DNA of 64,000 nucleotides from Aquila chrysaetos chrysaetos. Its lineage: Eukaryota; Chordata; Aves; Accipitriformes; Accipitridae. Under the pieces are notes generated by a model. That model was not told the origin of the DNA, ran no database searches, and saw only the letters and a program-made list of their open reading frames with translations. Of the stretch, positions 50,001 through 61,683 are shown one piece after another. How positions within the stretch are numbered: position 1 is the first letter of the stretch; each line of letters starts with the position of its first letter. Where the stretch lies: positions 1,712,453 through 1,776,452 of the forward strand of contig NC_044008.1 in assembly GCF_900496995.4 (NCBI RefSeq), given 5' to 3'. Position numbers and translations under genes: made by a program.

Positions 50001-53000
50001 GTATTGAGTACAGTATCCATGCTGTATTGTCTCTGACATGTTTTTCCACCCTTTCTTTCAGCTGCATCAATGGCACAAAGGACTATGACCAACCTGAAAC
50101 AGCCGGTGCCAGCTCCCTGGCTGTGCAGTTTGGGAGATGGATGATTGCAGAAGCAGCTTCGTAAATAACCATTTCATGCTTATTCCGCAGACAGCTCTCA
50201 ATGAAGTCAAACAGTGGACTTTCATGGCTACAAACAGAAGACATTTCACAGCTTGATGCTGAATTACGTACAAACCACTAACACTGCATTTCTGAGAACT
50301 TGACAGAAAGCACAGCTAATGCACTGGCTTTCCTGTTTCCTACACCACCATGTTGCTCAATTCATACTTGAGCTCTAAACTTGCTATTTACTGTTATTCT
50401 ATTTGTCTTTACATTATCTTCTTCAAGCTAGAAATGCTGCATGTTAGAAATAAATACTTTACTATTAATCATGTACCACATACCATTAACAAAAATTTCC
50501 ACTGATAGAATTTCATCTCGAGGTGAGTTTCTCAGATAACTATACCCTCCTCTGCTAGTATGAGAGATCAGAATAGGAAAGATCCTTTTGTTTATATCCC
50601 CACAATACAGGCAGAACCTTATTGCATTTGAAATGCATCTAACTAGACAAAGTACAAAACCTCTCCAGAGATTATTCTGCAGTTTTAATCCTACTCTCAG
50701 CTAAGTTTTGGTGGTGTGGCACCAAAAAAATCCAAACCCCACCACACAACTGCCACACATACCACCACTCAGTTCAGTCTAGCATTCTGCTTCTACCTGT
50801 ATTTTACTTTTAACACTAGTTCTGGGTGTAGATTTCCACAAACTTTAAAAAAAACCCAACTTTCCTAGCTACCATTTACCTCAAACTATAATTCTTTTTT
50901 TGTAATCCACATGCTGCCTCTTACTTACCCCTCGTCAGATTCCTTCAAGAGTTTGCTTGCAATTCGGATCAGCATGCAGTATGCAAACTGGGATTTCAAT
51001 CCAGATTTAGTGAACTTATTCAGCATCTTGGAAACCGCAAGGCGATCATTTTTTCTAAGGTGATAGAGCAGCCCCAAAGCATGATACTAGGAAATCAGAA
51101 ATAGATGTGTGGGTATTGAATACACACTGCAGTTGGAAAAGCCAGACTGTAAGACATAAGAGTGCTAATAATCACTGTTTCCTAGCAGAAACACCTTCTA
51201 ACCTCAAATGATGTGAGTTTCCTAAGTTACAAAGATCTGCAGTATTTCCTTCCCCTTCCTGTCCACCATAAGACAGCCTCAACATATTTCTGAAGATCAA
51301 AAAGAGCCATGAAGTTAGTTTACTCCCTTTTCTCCCCATTAAATGTCAGAACTTCAAAGGCTTCAGCTCACTAAATTATGCCGCACAATAACACTTGCAT
51401 TTCTAGTACACTCGACATCCAGGATATCCCAAGGCCTTTAAATGACAGCTGACCTTACAAAAATCCTCGAGACATTTATGGTGAAAGTACAAAGCGACAT
51501 TTCTAGTTGCTTGCCAAGTTGTTTTGGGTTTTTTTGCCATAAGACTGATTCACAGTAAGGCTTAATGAAGCTGCTAACTGGGCAAGAACAAAGCTGATTT
51601 TGCAGACTTGTTTCTCATCATTAGTCTGTAACACTGACTGAACATACAGAATACTTTCATTTCCACAGCTGTTTGGAGTATTTGTGCAAAGATTTTGCTA
51701 ATATGGATATCTTACTGATATTTGGGCTAATCCCTGTAGCAACTGGCAAGTTTTCTGAAGGCCAAGACAAGAGATGCTGGTGTTCTGGGAGGCAGCAAGA
51801 TCATTTCTTAAGCTTTTTGAAAACTCAGATTCCAAGCCCTTCTACAACAACTACTGTGAAATAGTCAGCAGCATCCCAGCGATCAGAAGGTTAGCAGGGT
51901 AAGGGCAGAGGACTGCACTAAAGAGCCAGCTTTTAATTAAGAATCTTGCATTGGGATCACGGAGATACTCGTGATTTTTTTGAAACAGTCCAGTTGTTTC
52001 CCTCAAGTCACAATTCTTGTTTTTTAAAGAATAAGAGAAAAAGGAAAACCAGTTACTTTTTCTAAGGTTATCTTAAGAACTCACAGAATACCATTAAAAC
52101 CCTGTAGTGTGTTTAGAGCTTCCTGAGGCAACTGCCTTCAAACATACCTGTACCATGATGTTGTCACTAGAAGCTGCTTCTTGAGCTTCGTTGATCCACC
52201 GTTTGACTACATCGTAACTGATCTTCATCATATGCTGGAAGAAGCCACAAATTGAGACTGCAGACAAACTAACATTAGAAGCACAGTGAAGTACCACAAG
52301 CCTTGTTTTCAGCTTTTAAGTTTAAAGACTTCAAGTCAATCTAGGGCTTTGCTGCATACTACAAGTAACAAAGATTAACTCCCAAATATAGTTTGTATGG
52401 ACGCACTTGTTTCAATAAAGATAAAAGTAACTTGGAGAGTTTTTATTTATGTTTAAACAGGACAGAAGACAATACTAGGACAATTCACCTGCCTACAGTT
52501 AGTCCAGCAGTAAGACTGCAGTTGTCAGTATTAATACACCTTTGTTTTTGTTTGCACCCTCAGGGTCCTAACACAGGCTCCACTTCACCACATCAGCTGG
52601 ACCTCTTACCTCCTGGTCTGCCTTCTTGATTTACCAATGCAGCCAGTCTCTTTATCCTATGCACCTATACACCACTGTTTTTCTTACATCTCAGTCTCAG
52701 ACTACCATGCTTTCGCTTTAATAAAAGTATTAACCTAATTAGATCTTTTCCAGCCTTTTCTCATAAACAAGGGAGAGAAAACCAGCAAACTTCTTCATCT
52801 TGCCCTCCTACTGCATATTAGCAAAAATAACCTTGAATTGCAGTCTTATCAGAGCAGCAGTTTCATGGACTTGTTTTTTGCAGAGCACAAAGCAGACTGC
52901 TTTATTACCTGTTACAGAACTCATATGCTCTTTCACAGTCATCAATGTTAGTTCTTCCACAGCACAGAACAGGTTATTTCTACTTACTCTCACCAAATTG

Positions 53001-56000
53001 ATAAGCACTTTCACGGTCATCAGTGTGCTTGACTTTTCAAAACAGACAAGGCCCCTCCCCAGAGAAATTAATGTTCTACACTAACTGCATAGAGAGATGA
53101 CTGAGCACTTTGCACTTAAAGTTATTGCAATTGATGTAGTCTACAGCAAGAAAACGTTAAGGAAGGAGTTTGAGAAGACAGAGTCTGCTTGAGACAAAGT
53201 AAACTCCATTGCTACTATTTTTTATTTTCCAGTGAGGCAATGAAGAAGAGTCATCTTAAAGGAAAAGGAGATGAAGAAAGGACAAAACAAAGGCCAGGCA
53301 GAGCTACAAATGCAGCAAACTAGCCTTCCCAGCCACAACACAATGAACAAATTTACAATAATCTACTACTTTACTTACTAAGGAAGACACCAGTGCGGAA
53401 CTAGACACACTGGGGACTTTGTCCACAATGGCTTGCTTCATGTATCTCTCAATGGCTTGTAACATCGTACCCTATGAAAGGGAAAAAGAAAAGTGTTGAT
53501 ACTTTGGAAGCAGAGCATAAAAGCAGTATAAGGCAAAAACATACGCACAGCATATTCAAAAGGCCCTCAGAAAAAATCTTGAGCTAATTCTGAAAACGTG
53601 TAGTTCTGCAAGGGAGACTTGAGTAGCAGCTGCCCAGTCCTGAAGGTTCAGTGACATGATCAAAGTCTACAGCAAAGCAATCTCAGATCAGACACTAGAG
53701 CTCCAAAGTTCCTGCCTTCTAACTCCATGTTTACAGTGCTACAGCTCCACAGAGTTCCTCACATCTGCAGAGGTTTCAGAGTAGTCCTCCCTAAAGCAGC
53801 AGTTCCATTACTATTATAAGAATACATCCTGCAAAGTAGTTTTTCTATCTTAAATACACTCATCATCTCTCCTACAACAGGGATGTGATTTGTACTTACA
53901 TCAGTGATCCTGCAGAGCGCTCTGATGGCTGGGCCTCGGTATACATCTTCCTTCCCCGTCATGTCTTTGGTCAAACTAAAATGATCAAAGACACCCTGTT
54001 AAGACTTCTTTAATATCTCCATGCCTTGGCCCTTTTGTGACATTCACCTTGTCACATTTAGCTGTTCTTCCAGCTGTTACCACATAACTGCTAAGCTCTA
54101 GTATTGGCTGGAAACAACTTCTTAATAATTAGCTATTTGAAAATTATTAACATCAGATTCTGTGAAAATACAGAACATTACAAAATGCATAGTCCAAAAT
54201 ACTGCTTTGCCATAGGCCTGGTTTATTTAGCTCAGCCATTCTCCTCCTTGGTAGTGGTGGTCTTTCTACCACATGAAATTTTGATTCAGATAATAGCAAA
54301 GTTTAGTTTGCTGAACAGCTTTAAAAAAAATACAGAATAAAATAATTGCTTAGCACATGCCACAGATCCAATTTTTGCTCTTGCAACAACTGTAATGTCT
54401 ATTCTGTAGTCAAAAAAATTGATAGTTCTGTTGGCAGACTGAACTGAGCTTTGCTCTGCTTTTCCCCAACTGCTCTGACAGCAAAGTGAAACAGCAGTCA
54501 CAGCCTAAGTTTTCACAAAATCATCAAGCACCAATAATTTAAAAAAATAAAAAAACCCAAAACCCAACAACAAAACAAAGTAGCAACCGATAGATAAACT
54601 TAGGCAAGTCTCTTGCTTTTTTAGAAGAGCATAACAACACAGTAGGAAGAAATTAACATTGCATGTGGTGACACATACTCTGTACCATGGAACAACTTGT
54701 TTTCCCTTGCTGTATCCTTTATAAAGCATAATTACAGAAAATCATAGCAGCTAAAATAAAGACATTAAGATGCAGCTACTTGTTTCAGAGCTCTGATACT
54801 ATGTTTTCTGTAGGTTCTACTACCTGCTTGTGACAATGATGACGTCCTCAGAAATATTGGCCATCTCTTTGATAGTAAGGTAACACATTCTTCTAAGGGT
54901 TTGCTGTGAAAGTGTATTGCAGAAAACCATTAAACCCAATGGCAATTATGAATTAACACTTCCTAGAAGTTTTAAAGGTTAAATAAACTTAAAAGTTAAA
55001 TAAACTTTTAAATAGAATCATAGAATCATTTAGGTTGGGAAAGACCTTAAGATCATAGAGTCCAACCATTAAGCTAGCACTGCCAAGTCCCACTGACCCA
55101 TGTCCCTAAGCACCCCATCTACACATCTTTTAAATACCCCCAGGGATGGTGACTCCACCACTTCCCTGGGCAGCCTGTTCCAATGCTTGACAACCCTTTT
55201 GGTGAAGAAATTTTTCATAATATCCAATCTAAACCTCCCCTGGCACAATTTGAGGCTGTTTCCTCTCGTCCTGTCACTTGTTACTTGGGAGAAGAGACCT
55301 ACCCCCACCTCGCTACAACCTCCTTTCAGGTAGTTGCAGAGAGCGATCAGGTCTCCCCTCAGCCTCCTTTTCTCCAGGCTAAACAACCCCAGTTCCCTCA
55401 GCCGCTCCCCACAAGACTTGTGCTCCAGACCCTCCACCAGCTTCGTTGCCCTTCTCTGGACACGCTCCAGCCCCTCAAGGTCTTTCTTGTCGCGAGGGGC
55501 CCAAAACCGAACACGGGACTCGAGGTGCGGCCTCACCAGTGCCCAGCACAGGGGGACGATCCCTGCCCTGCTCCTGCCGGCCACGCTATTTCTGACACGG
55601 GCCAGGATGCCGTTGGCCGCCTTGGCCGCCTGGGCACGCCGCCGGCTCACGTTCGGCCGGCCGTCGACCAGCACCCCCAGGTCCTTTTCCGCCGGGCAGC
55701 TTTCCAGCCGCTCTTCCCCGAGCCTGTAGCGCTGCACGGGGTTGCTGTGACCCAAGCGCAGGACCCGGCACTCGGCCGTGTTGAACCTCGTACAGCTGGC
55801 CTCGCGCCATCGATCCGGCCTGCCCAGATCCCTCTGTAGAGCCTGCCTGCCCTCCGGCCTGCCCTCAACGCTCCCGCCCAACTTGGTGTCATCTGCAAAC
55901 TTACTGAGGGTGCACTCGATCCCCTCATCCAGATAGGGGACAGAATAGAATACCCTCCAAATAGTCTCTCCAAACTGAACACCATCCAAATAGAACACCC

Positions 56001-59000
56001 TCTTCCCTACTTCTATACAAAGTTAGAAGCACACAATCAAAACCATGTTTGATAATGGGGTAACAGCCTTACTCCCCATTATTGAACAAACCAGGAGAAG
56101 AGTACGATATATCTCTAAAAACCTGAAGTGCCCGTTAATTTTTAACAAAAATTAACGAGACCCATCACATGAAGCATACTTCTCTGTGTTCTTACACTCT
56201 CTGCAAAAGAAACTAGAGAAGGACTTTACACTAGACAAAGTCCAAACCCTAATCCAGCATTTTTAGGATGTTATCCCTTAGCTCCATGCTGATTCATGAA
56301 CAGAGCAAGTTGTTCTAGGGAATAGCAATATTTGATCTACTAGCAACTTTTAAATTCTATTTTGAGTTAAGCACATGGGGATTATCTGCAAGTGTAAGAA
56401 ACAATTATAAAATTATACTGATTTGTATATTTAGGCTTTCTGTCATTATTGACGTTCTTTACAACATAATTCAACTCAGGAAAAAAAAAAAAAATTACCC
56501 CACCACCAAAACCAACCTGCAAATGTAACCGCATGTTATTATCCAGTCATTTGTTTCCAAACCATGAATTGCCTTCAGCAAGTACTTTCCATGCAGAGCT
56601 TGTTCTCTGAAGTACTTGCCTCACCTACCTCCCACATCCCAACATCCAACTGTTTTGTAATTACTGCAAATCCAGACAAAACCAGGGAGGCAGCAAGTGG
56701 TAAGCACTAGGTACTTACATCATTAGATTGAAATAATCTGGTCATTGCAAAAAAAGCTTCCGTGGCTTCAGTGGTTCCAAAGTGCTCACCCTGAAAATTG
56801 CATACAAGAAGTGAGAGAAAAAACACGATCATTATTCAGCTGCCTCCACCTTTCAGCCCCCACTTATAATACCTACTCACATACGAAGAATCTTTTGTTT
56901 GAAGACTCTTTCTCGTACGAGAAACAGTCCCTCCCTCACCTTCTGCTTCCTGGGGAGTACATGCCAGTTTACCACTATTATCTACTTGGTTTCAATATAA
57001 ATGCCATCCACAATGTCAAGTAGCCTGTGTTCCCCCTTTTGACATCAGTATGTCAGCAGTTGTTTTTATGTCATGCTTGTTCACCAGAAGGATCCCCTTG
57101 CTTAAAAGGGATCTAATTAAATATGACTGGTGCCAATTAAGTCTGAACAGCATAGGTCCCTCCTAACTGATCGTAACTCTATGTTAAATACTGCCTGACA
57201 TGCAGGAAACCTGATCTATATGGATACCTAAAGAAAATCTCCTTCCTTTTCATGTTTCCAATTTCTCCCCCTCAAAAAAGACACCTACCACTTCGTCACT
57301 TCCTGGCCTAGGTTCTTACCTCACCTCAGTTGTTCCTACTTTAGCTGGGCAAACACAAGTGGCTCTTTAACTGCACAGTGCTGTGGTGATCGCAGACCAA
57401 CCAGCAGCTCTCACTTGGCACTCAGAAAAAAAGTCTTAAAAGCTTCAATAACACATATCAGTCACCTTAGCGGCACAGTCGGAGGGGAGAACATAATACT
57501 ACAGCATAAACACTCCATTTCTGATCTCCTTAAAAGCTGCCTCCCAAGTCTGACAGGAAGAGGTATAAAACTTTTTTCACAATGAAAGCTATCAAAAATT
57601 ACCCTCAGGAATATTCATTCTGGCTGGGCAGGAATTACAGTTACCTGGTTCAGCAAGTAAAGAATCTTGGTAAGGATGTGCAGGCATCTTCGTGGATTTA
57701 TAGGGGTCTCATTAAAGATACGTGCCTACAAACACAGCATAAATACTGTATTACAGTGTAACCCAACATAATAATTTCTCTTTCACCATAAAAAGTAAAG
57801 CAATTTGTTTTCAACCAAGTAGCGTGTAACTTTTTTCATTCTAAAAATGTGTCCCAGAGAGCATATTCCTGTAATTCAGTTCATGCATGTTTAGTTTGCT
57901 GGATGGGCAGCAATATGAACAAAGAATGACTTGGTTTACCATCTGGAACTAGCAAAAATACTTTAAAATAAAAGCATAACAAAATTCTTTCCATAGCATC
58001 TGTAGCCCAACCACTACTTAGCACTAGTCTGTAGGAACACAAAATTGAAATTATTAAGATCCTACTTGTAGCTCTTTGCACCCACCAAAATTCCCCATTA
58101 TTTAACCACATGTTCACCTCACCACTTGCAATCATTCTTGGAGTACACAAAGAGAAGCAGGAAAACCCATTACACAGTACGCTGAATGAGCATAGGAAAA
58201 CAGGCAGGCCAACTCTTCAGAAAGCACACCCTGAGATCCTGCATGTCCACATGGAAGGCAGAAGCCACATGTAATCTAATTACCATACATAAACCCCTCA
58301 TAGAGTAAGTTCATGAGCACTTAATTTACATATCCTGTGATTTTAAATTAACTATTTGAACTTAGCCATTCACATTTCCCAAGAGTTGGTGCTGTAAAAG
58401 TTCCTTAAGCTGTTAACACTTACTGAAGAAAAAAAAAAAGTTAAACAGTATTATACTATGATTATTCATACCTCCTGAAGCACAGCACTCTTCTCCAAAT
58501 GCTGGAAAGGATTAGAGCCACTACCTGAGGAACAAAAGAGCCCTCTCAGTTAAGGAAATGCATTCTTCACAAAAACCAATAGAACTGAACATGCAGGAAC
58601 AGGCCCTAAACTTTACGAAACCACCTCAATGCTACGGTGACACTCCTCTTGGAATAACTGATGCCCTCCATCAACAGCTTTGAATACACCTTCTTAAGTT
58701 GTGTATTCAGAGTTACAGAAAAAAAAAGGGGGAGGCACTTTCAATAGAGCTAGAAGGTGAGGAAGAAGACAAGTGTTTAGTAGTAAATTTGCCTTATATA
58801 CTTCCTTTACATAAAACTATTTACTCTTTTTTTTTTTTTCTTCTCCCAGTCTCCTATTTTTATTCTTTTAGGCACAGAACACACTGAACACATCAGGGAA
58901 GAGCTGCTGATGAAGATCTGAAATACGAATCTATCGATCAATGCACTGCTAAAATGGGCTACTCAGCAAACCCCAAATACAGTCTGGCTGCTGCACATCA

Positions 59001-60018
59001 CAAAATGGTTAACACACTAGACTATCTCCATACTGTAACTTCTCAGTCTTTTAACAGCCCAGGCCCAACCGCTGAGAGTAATTAATTTCTTGGAGATGAC
59101 ACTTCTCTGTCAGCAGCATACAGAGGAGACCAGCCTTCCAATCCACATTCACAGTGAAACCACCTCTCAGGGCTCCCGTTATAGACACGTAAGTCCCTCC
59201 AAACCCTCACTACTGCTTCTGACCCTTTTCCTCCAGCAGTAATTTTTCATTTTCGGTTCATTTATTCTTCAGTTCTCACATCCCAAGCAGAAGGAAACTG
59301 AGAATGAAACGAAACTCAGCCCAGCTGGGCACATCTTGTGGCTCAGAAGACCTCCGAGCAGCAGCAAGAGAAAATCCAAGACAGCATCAGCTACTGCAGG
59401 CAACCTGAGCTTAATTTCCAGACGACTTTGTGGAGCAAAAACCTGCAGGTGATGGCTTCATTCACCACCTCTGTACCTAATGTGATGGGGTTTATTCCCG
59501 CCCGCCGGGTACATGCACACAACCGCTCCTGACACAGTCCAAAACACAAGGGACGGCTGTTGCCCCGCTACGGGGCAAAGGAGCAGACCCCGATCGAGCC
59601 CTGCAAGCGCCGTTCCTCCTCACCAAGGCAAGGGCGGGAAGAGAACGCCAGCTGCAGCCCGCAGGGTTGCAGGGAACCGGTTCCCTCCGAGCGTGGCCTC
59701 AGGGGGCCGGGGCGGGCCCTGCAACCCGCAGGCCATCCTGAAGGGCCGGGAGAGGTTCCGAGGGAGGCCAGGGCACCGGAAAGCAGGTGGGAGCCTCCTT
59801 CCTCAGCGACCGTTACCCCCCCCTCACCTCAGCGGCCATTACTCCCTCCCTCACCTCAGCGGCCGTTACAGGCCGCGGCGCGCACTGGGGGCCTAACGAT
59901 CCCTCCCCTCAGGGCCGTGCCGCCATGCCCGCCCCTGAGCCCGCCCCCCAGCTCCCTCCGCCCCGCCGCTCAGCCCCGTACCGGACTCTTCGTCCTTCTT
60001 GTCAAACTTCTTAATCAT
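38069..60018 (-). CDS. COPG2: Coatomer subunit gamma-2, complete
   Basis: Gamma subunit of the COPI coat, which drives retrograde Golgi-to-ER vesicle traffic in the cytosol. Product 871 aa, the human length. Exons in transcript order: 60018-59982, 58524-58472, 57725-57645, 56790-56719, 54903-54824, 53975-53900, 53471-53379, 52234-52148, 51086-50929, 50227-50094, 49361-49294, 48674-48486, 47596-47501, 47091-46848, 45580-45505, 44379-44276, 43379-43254, 42530-42468, 42343-42204, 41838-41667, 40717-40620, 39883-39745, 39336-39238, 38199-38069; the lengths sum in phase to 872 codons. It starts [19 protein letters not shown]. An adaptin-like helical trunk fills about residues 20-540, followed by a linker and the appendage domain (about 600-871). 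Near-identity to human gamma-2 as I recall it, and the MEST neighbour, argue against COPG1. The end is [10 protein letters not shown]. Confidence 0.98.
55013..55945 (-). repeat. CR1 LINE, 5'-truncated, in COPG2 intron 4
   Basis: The 3' end of a CR1 element in the same orientation as COPG2. One open frame (about 300 codons) covers the end of the reverse transcriptase from the catalytic FADDTKLGG motif, through [10 protein letters not shown] and the QRRATKL region, to the usual [20 protein letters not shown] end. The tail is ATTCTATGATTCTAT, the CR1 terminal microsatellite. The upstream two thirds of the ORF2 is missing, so it cannot move by itself. The open frame without stops suggests a moderately young copy. 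Confidence 0.92.
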
Positions 60019-60290
60019 GTCGCCGCCGGTCGCCCCCCTCCCTTCGAGCCGCACCGCCGCGGGAGCTCCCGCCGGAAGACCCGTCTCCCCGCCTCAATGC
60101 CTGGCATCTGATTGGGCCGCGGCGCTGCCACTCAACTCCCTTACACCCTTAGGGCCGCGGGGGGAGCCTTCCGTCTCTCCGAGCCACGCCCCCTCTCCTG
60201 CTGCTAAGGGGGCGGGGCCGAGCCAGGCCGGGGTGAGGGCGTGTCTTAAAGGAGCCGCGCCGCCATTTTGTAGGGGGTGCTTAGCCTCGA
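59540..60290. promoter_or_regulatory. CpG-rich promoter of COPG2
   Basis: A CG-rich block over COPG2 exon 1. Upstream of the ATG (minus-strand reading) lie an ETS-type GCCGGAAG on the plus strand (60071-60078), a CCAAT box (ATTGG on plus at 60111-60115) and a GGGGCGGGGC box near 60208-60220. A YY1-like CCGCCATTTTG is at 60260-60270. No TATA box was seen, which fits a housekeeping gene. Confidence 0.7.
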
Positions 60291-60296
60291 CTGACA

Positions 60297-60335
<39 letters not shown>

Positions 60336-60338
60336 AGG
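60289..60338 (+). repeat. (GACT)n microsatellite
   Basis: About twelve tetranucleotide units of GACT, interrupted by two GACA variants, lie just upstream of the COPG2 promoter and 20 bp from the YY1-like site. Confidence 0.9.
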
Positions 60339-60560
60339 CCCATCTGAGCCCCTTGGCAAAAAGACAAACGCACATTTCAGCCACCACCTCCCCTCAGAAG
60401 GGGGAGGGGAGGCGCCTTTGCCCAAACGCTGAGGTATTTCGGCAGCGCCGGCAGCGCCTTGCTGCTTCCCTCCTGCCTGCCCCTTCTAAAAATGAAAAAA
60501 GCTAAAAAGCAGCTGTCTTAAGTTATTTGCACCTCGACCAGGTCTTTATGAAACGACACC

Positions 60561-61683
60561 CTTGTCTCTAAATTGGAGAGACATGGATTTGACGGACGGA
60601 CCACTCGGTGGATGAGGAATTGGCTGGATGGTCGCCCTCAAAGAGTTGCGGTCAATGGCTCGATGTCTAAGCGGAGAGCAGTGACGAGTGGGGTTCCTCA
60701 GGAGTCGGTATTTGGACCGGCGCTGTTTAACATCTTTGTCGGCGACATGGACAGTGGGATTGAGCGCACCCTCAGCCAGTTTGCCGACCACACCAAGCCG
60801 CGTGGTGCGGTCGACACGCTGGAGGGAAGGGATGTCATCCAGAGGGACCTCGACAGGCTGGAGAGGTGGGGCCATGCGAACCTCGTGAAGTTCAACAAGG
60901 CCAAGTGCAAGGTCCTGCACATGGGTCGGGGCAATCCCAAGCACAAATACAGGCTGGGCAGAGAATGGATTGAGAGCAGCCCCGAGGAGAAGGACTTGGG
61001 GGTGTTGGTTGACGGGAAGCTCAACATGACCCGGCAATGTGCACTCGCAGCCCAGAAAGCCAACCATGTCCTGGGCTGCATCAAAAGCAGCGTGACCAGC
61101 AGGTCGAGGGAGGGGATTCTGCCCCTCTGCTCCGCTCTGGTGAGACCCCACCTGCAGTACTGCGTCCAGCTCTGGGGTCCTCAGCACAGGAAAGACAGGG
61201 ACCTGTTGGAGCAGGTCCAGAGGAGGGCCACGAAGATGATCAGGGGCTGGAGAACCTCTCCTATAAAGACAGGCTGAGAGAGTTGGGGTTGTTCAGCCTG
61301 GAGAAGAGAAGGCTCCGGGGAGACCTTATAGCAGCATTCCAGTACCTAAAGGGGACCTACAGGAAAGCTGGAGAGGGAGTTTTTACAAGGGCATGTAGTG
61401 ATAGGATGAGGGGTAACGGTTTTAAACTGAAAGAGGGTAGATTTAGATTAGATGTAAGGAAGAAGTTCTTCACTGTGAGGGTGGTGAGGCACTGGCACAG
61501 GTTTCCCAGAGAAGTTGTGGCTGCCCCATCCCTGGCAGTGTTCAAGGCCAGGTTGGATGGGGCTTGGAGCAACCTGGTCTAGTGGAAGGTGTCTCTGCCC
61601 ATGGCAGGGGGGTTGGAACTAGGTGATCTTCAAGGTCCCATCCAACCCAAACCATCCTGTGATTCTATGATTATATGATTGCA
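60561..61683 (+). repeat. CR1 LINE, 5'-truncated, upstream of COPG2
   Basis: The 3' 1.1 kb of a CR1 element, inserted about 0.55 kb upstream of the COPG2 start, facing away from that gene. It begins within reverse transcriptase ([18 protein letters not shown], then [16 protein letters not shown]) and continues to RFPREVVAAPSLAVFKARLD. The tail is ATTCTATGATTATATGATT. The catalytic motif reads FADHTK instead of FADDTK, so one metal-binding Asp is lost. Near 61240 the frame shifts where a base of the usual ATCAGAGGGCTGG is missing. It is therefore dead. Confidence 0.93.

Noticed and set aside
55183-55839. 218-codon plus-strand frame in COPG2 intron 4
   Set aside because: Antisense shadow of the CR1 reverse transcriptase frame.
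60546-61187. 213-codon minus-strand frame upstream of COPG2
   Set aside because: Antisense shadow of the second CR1 copy.
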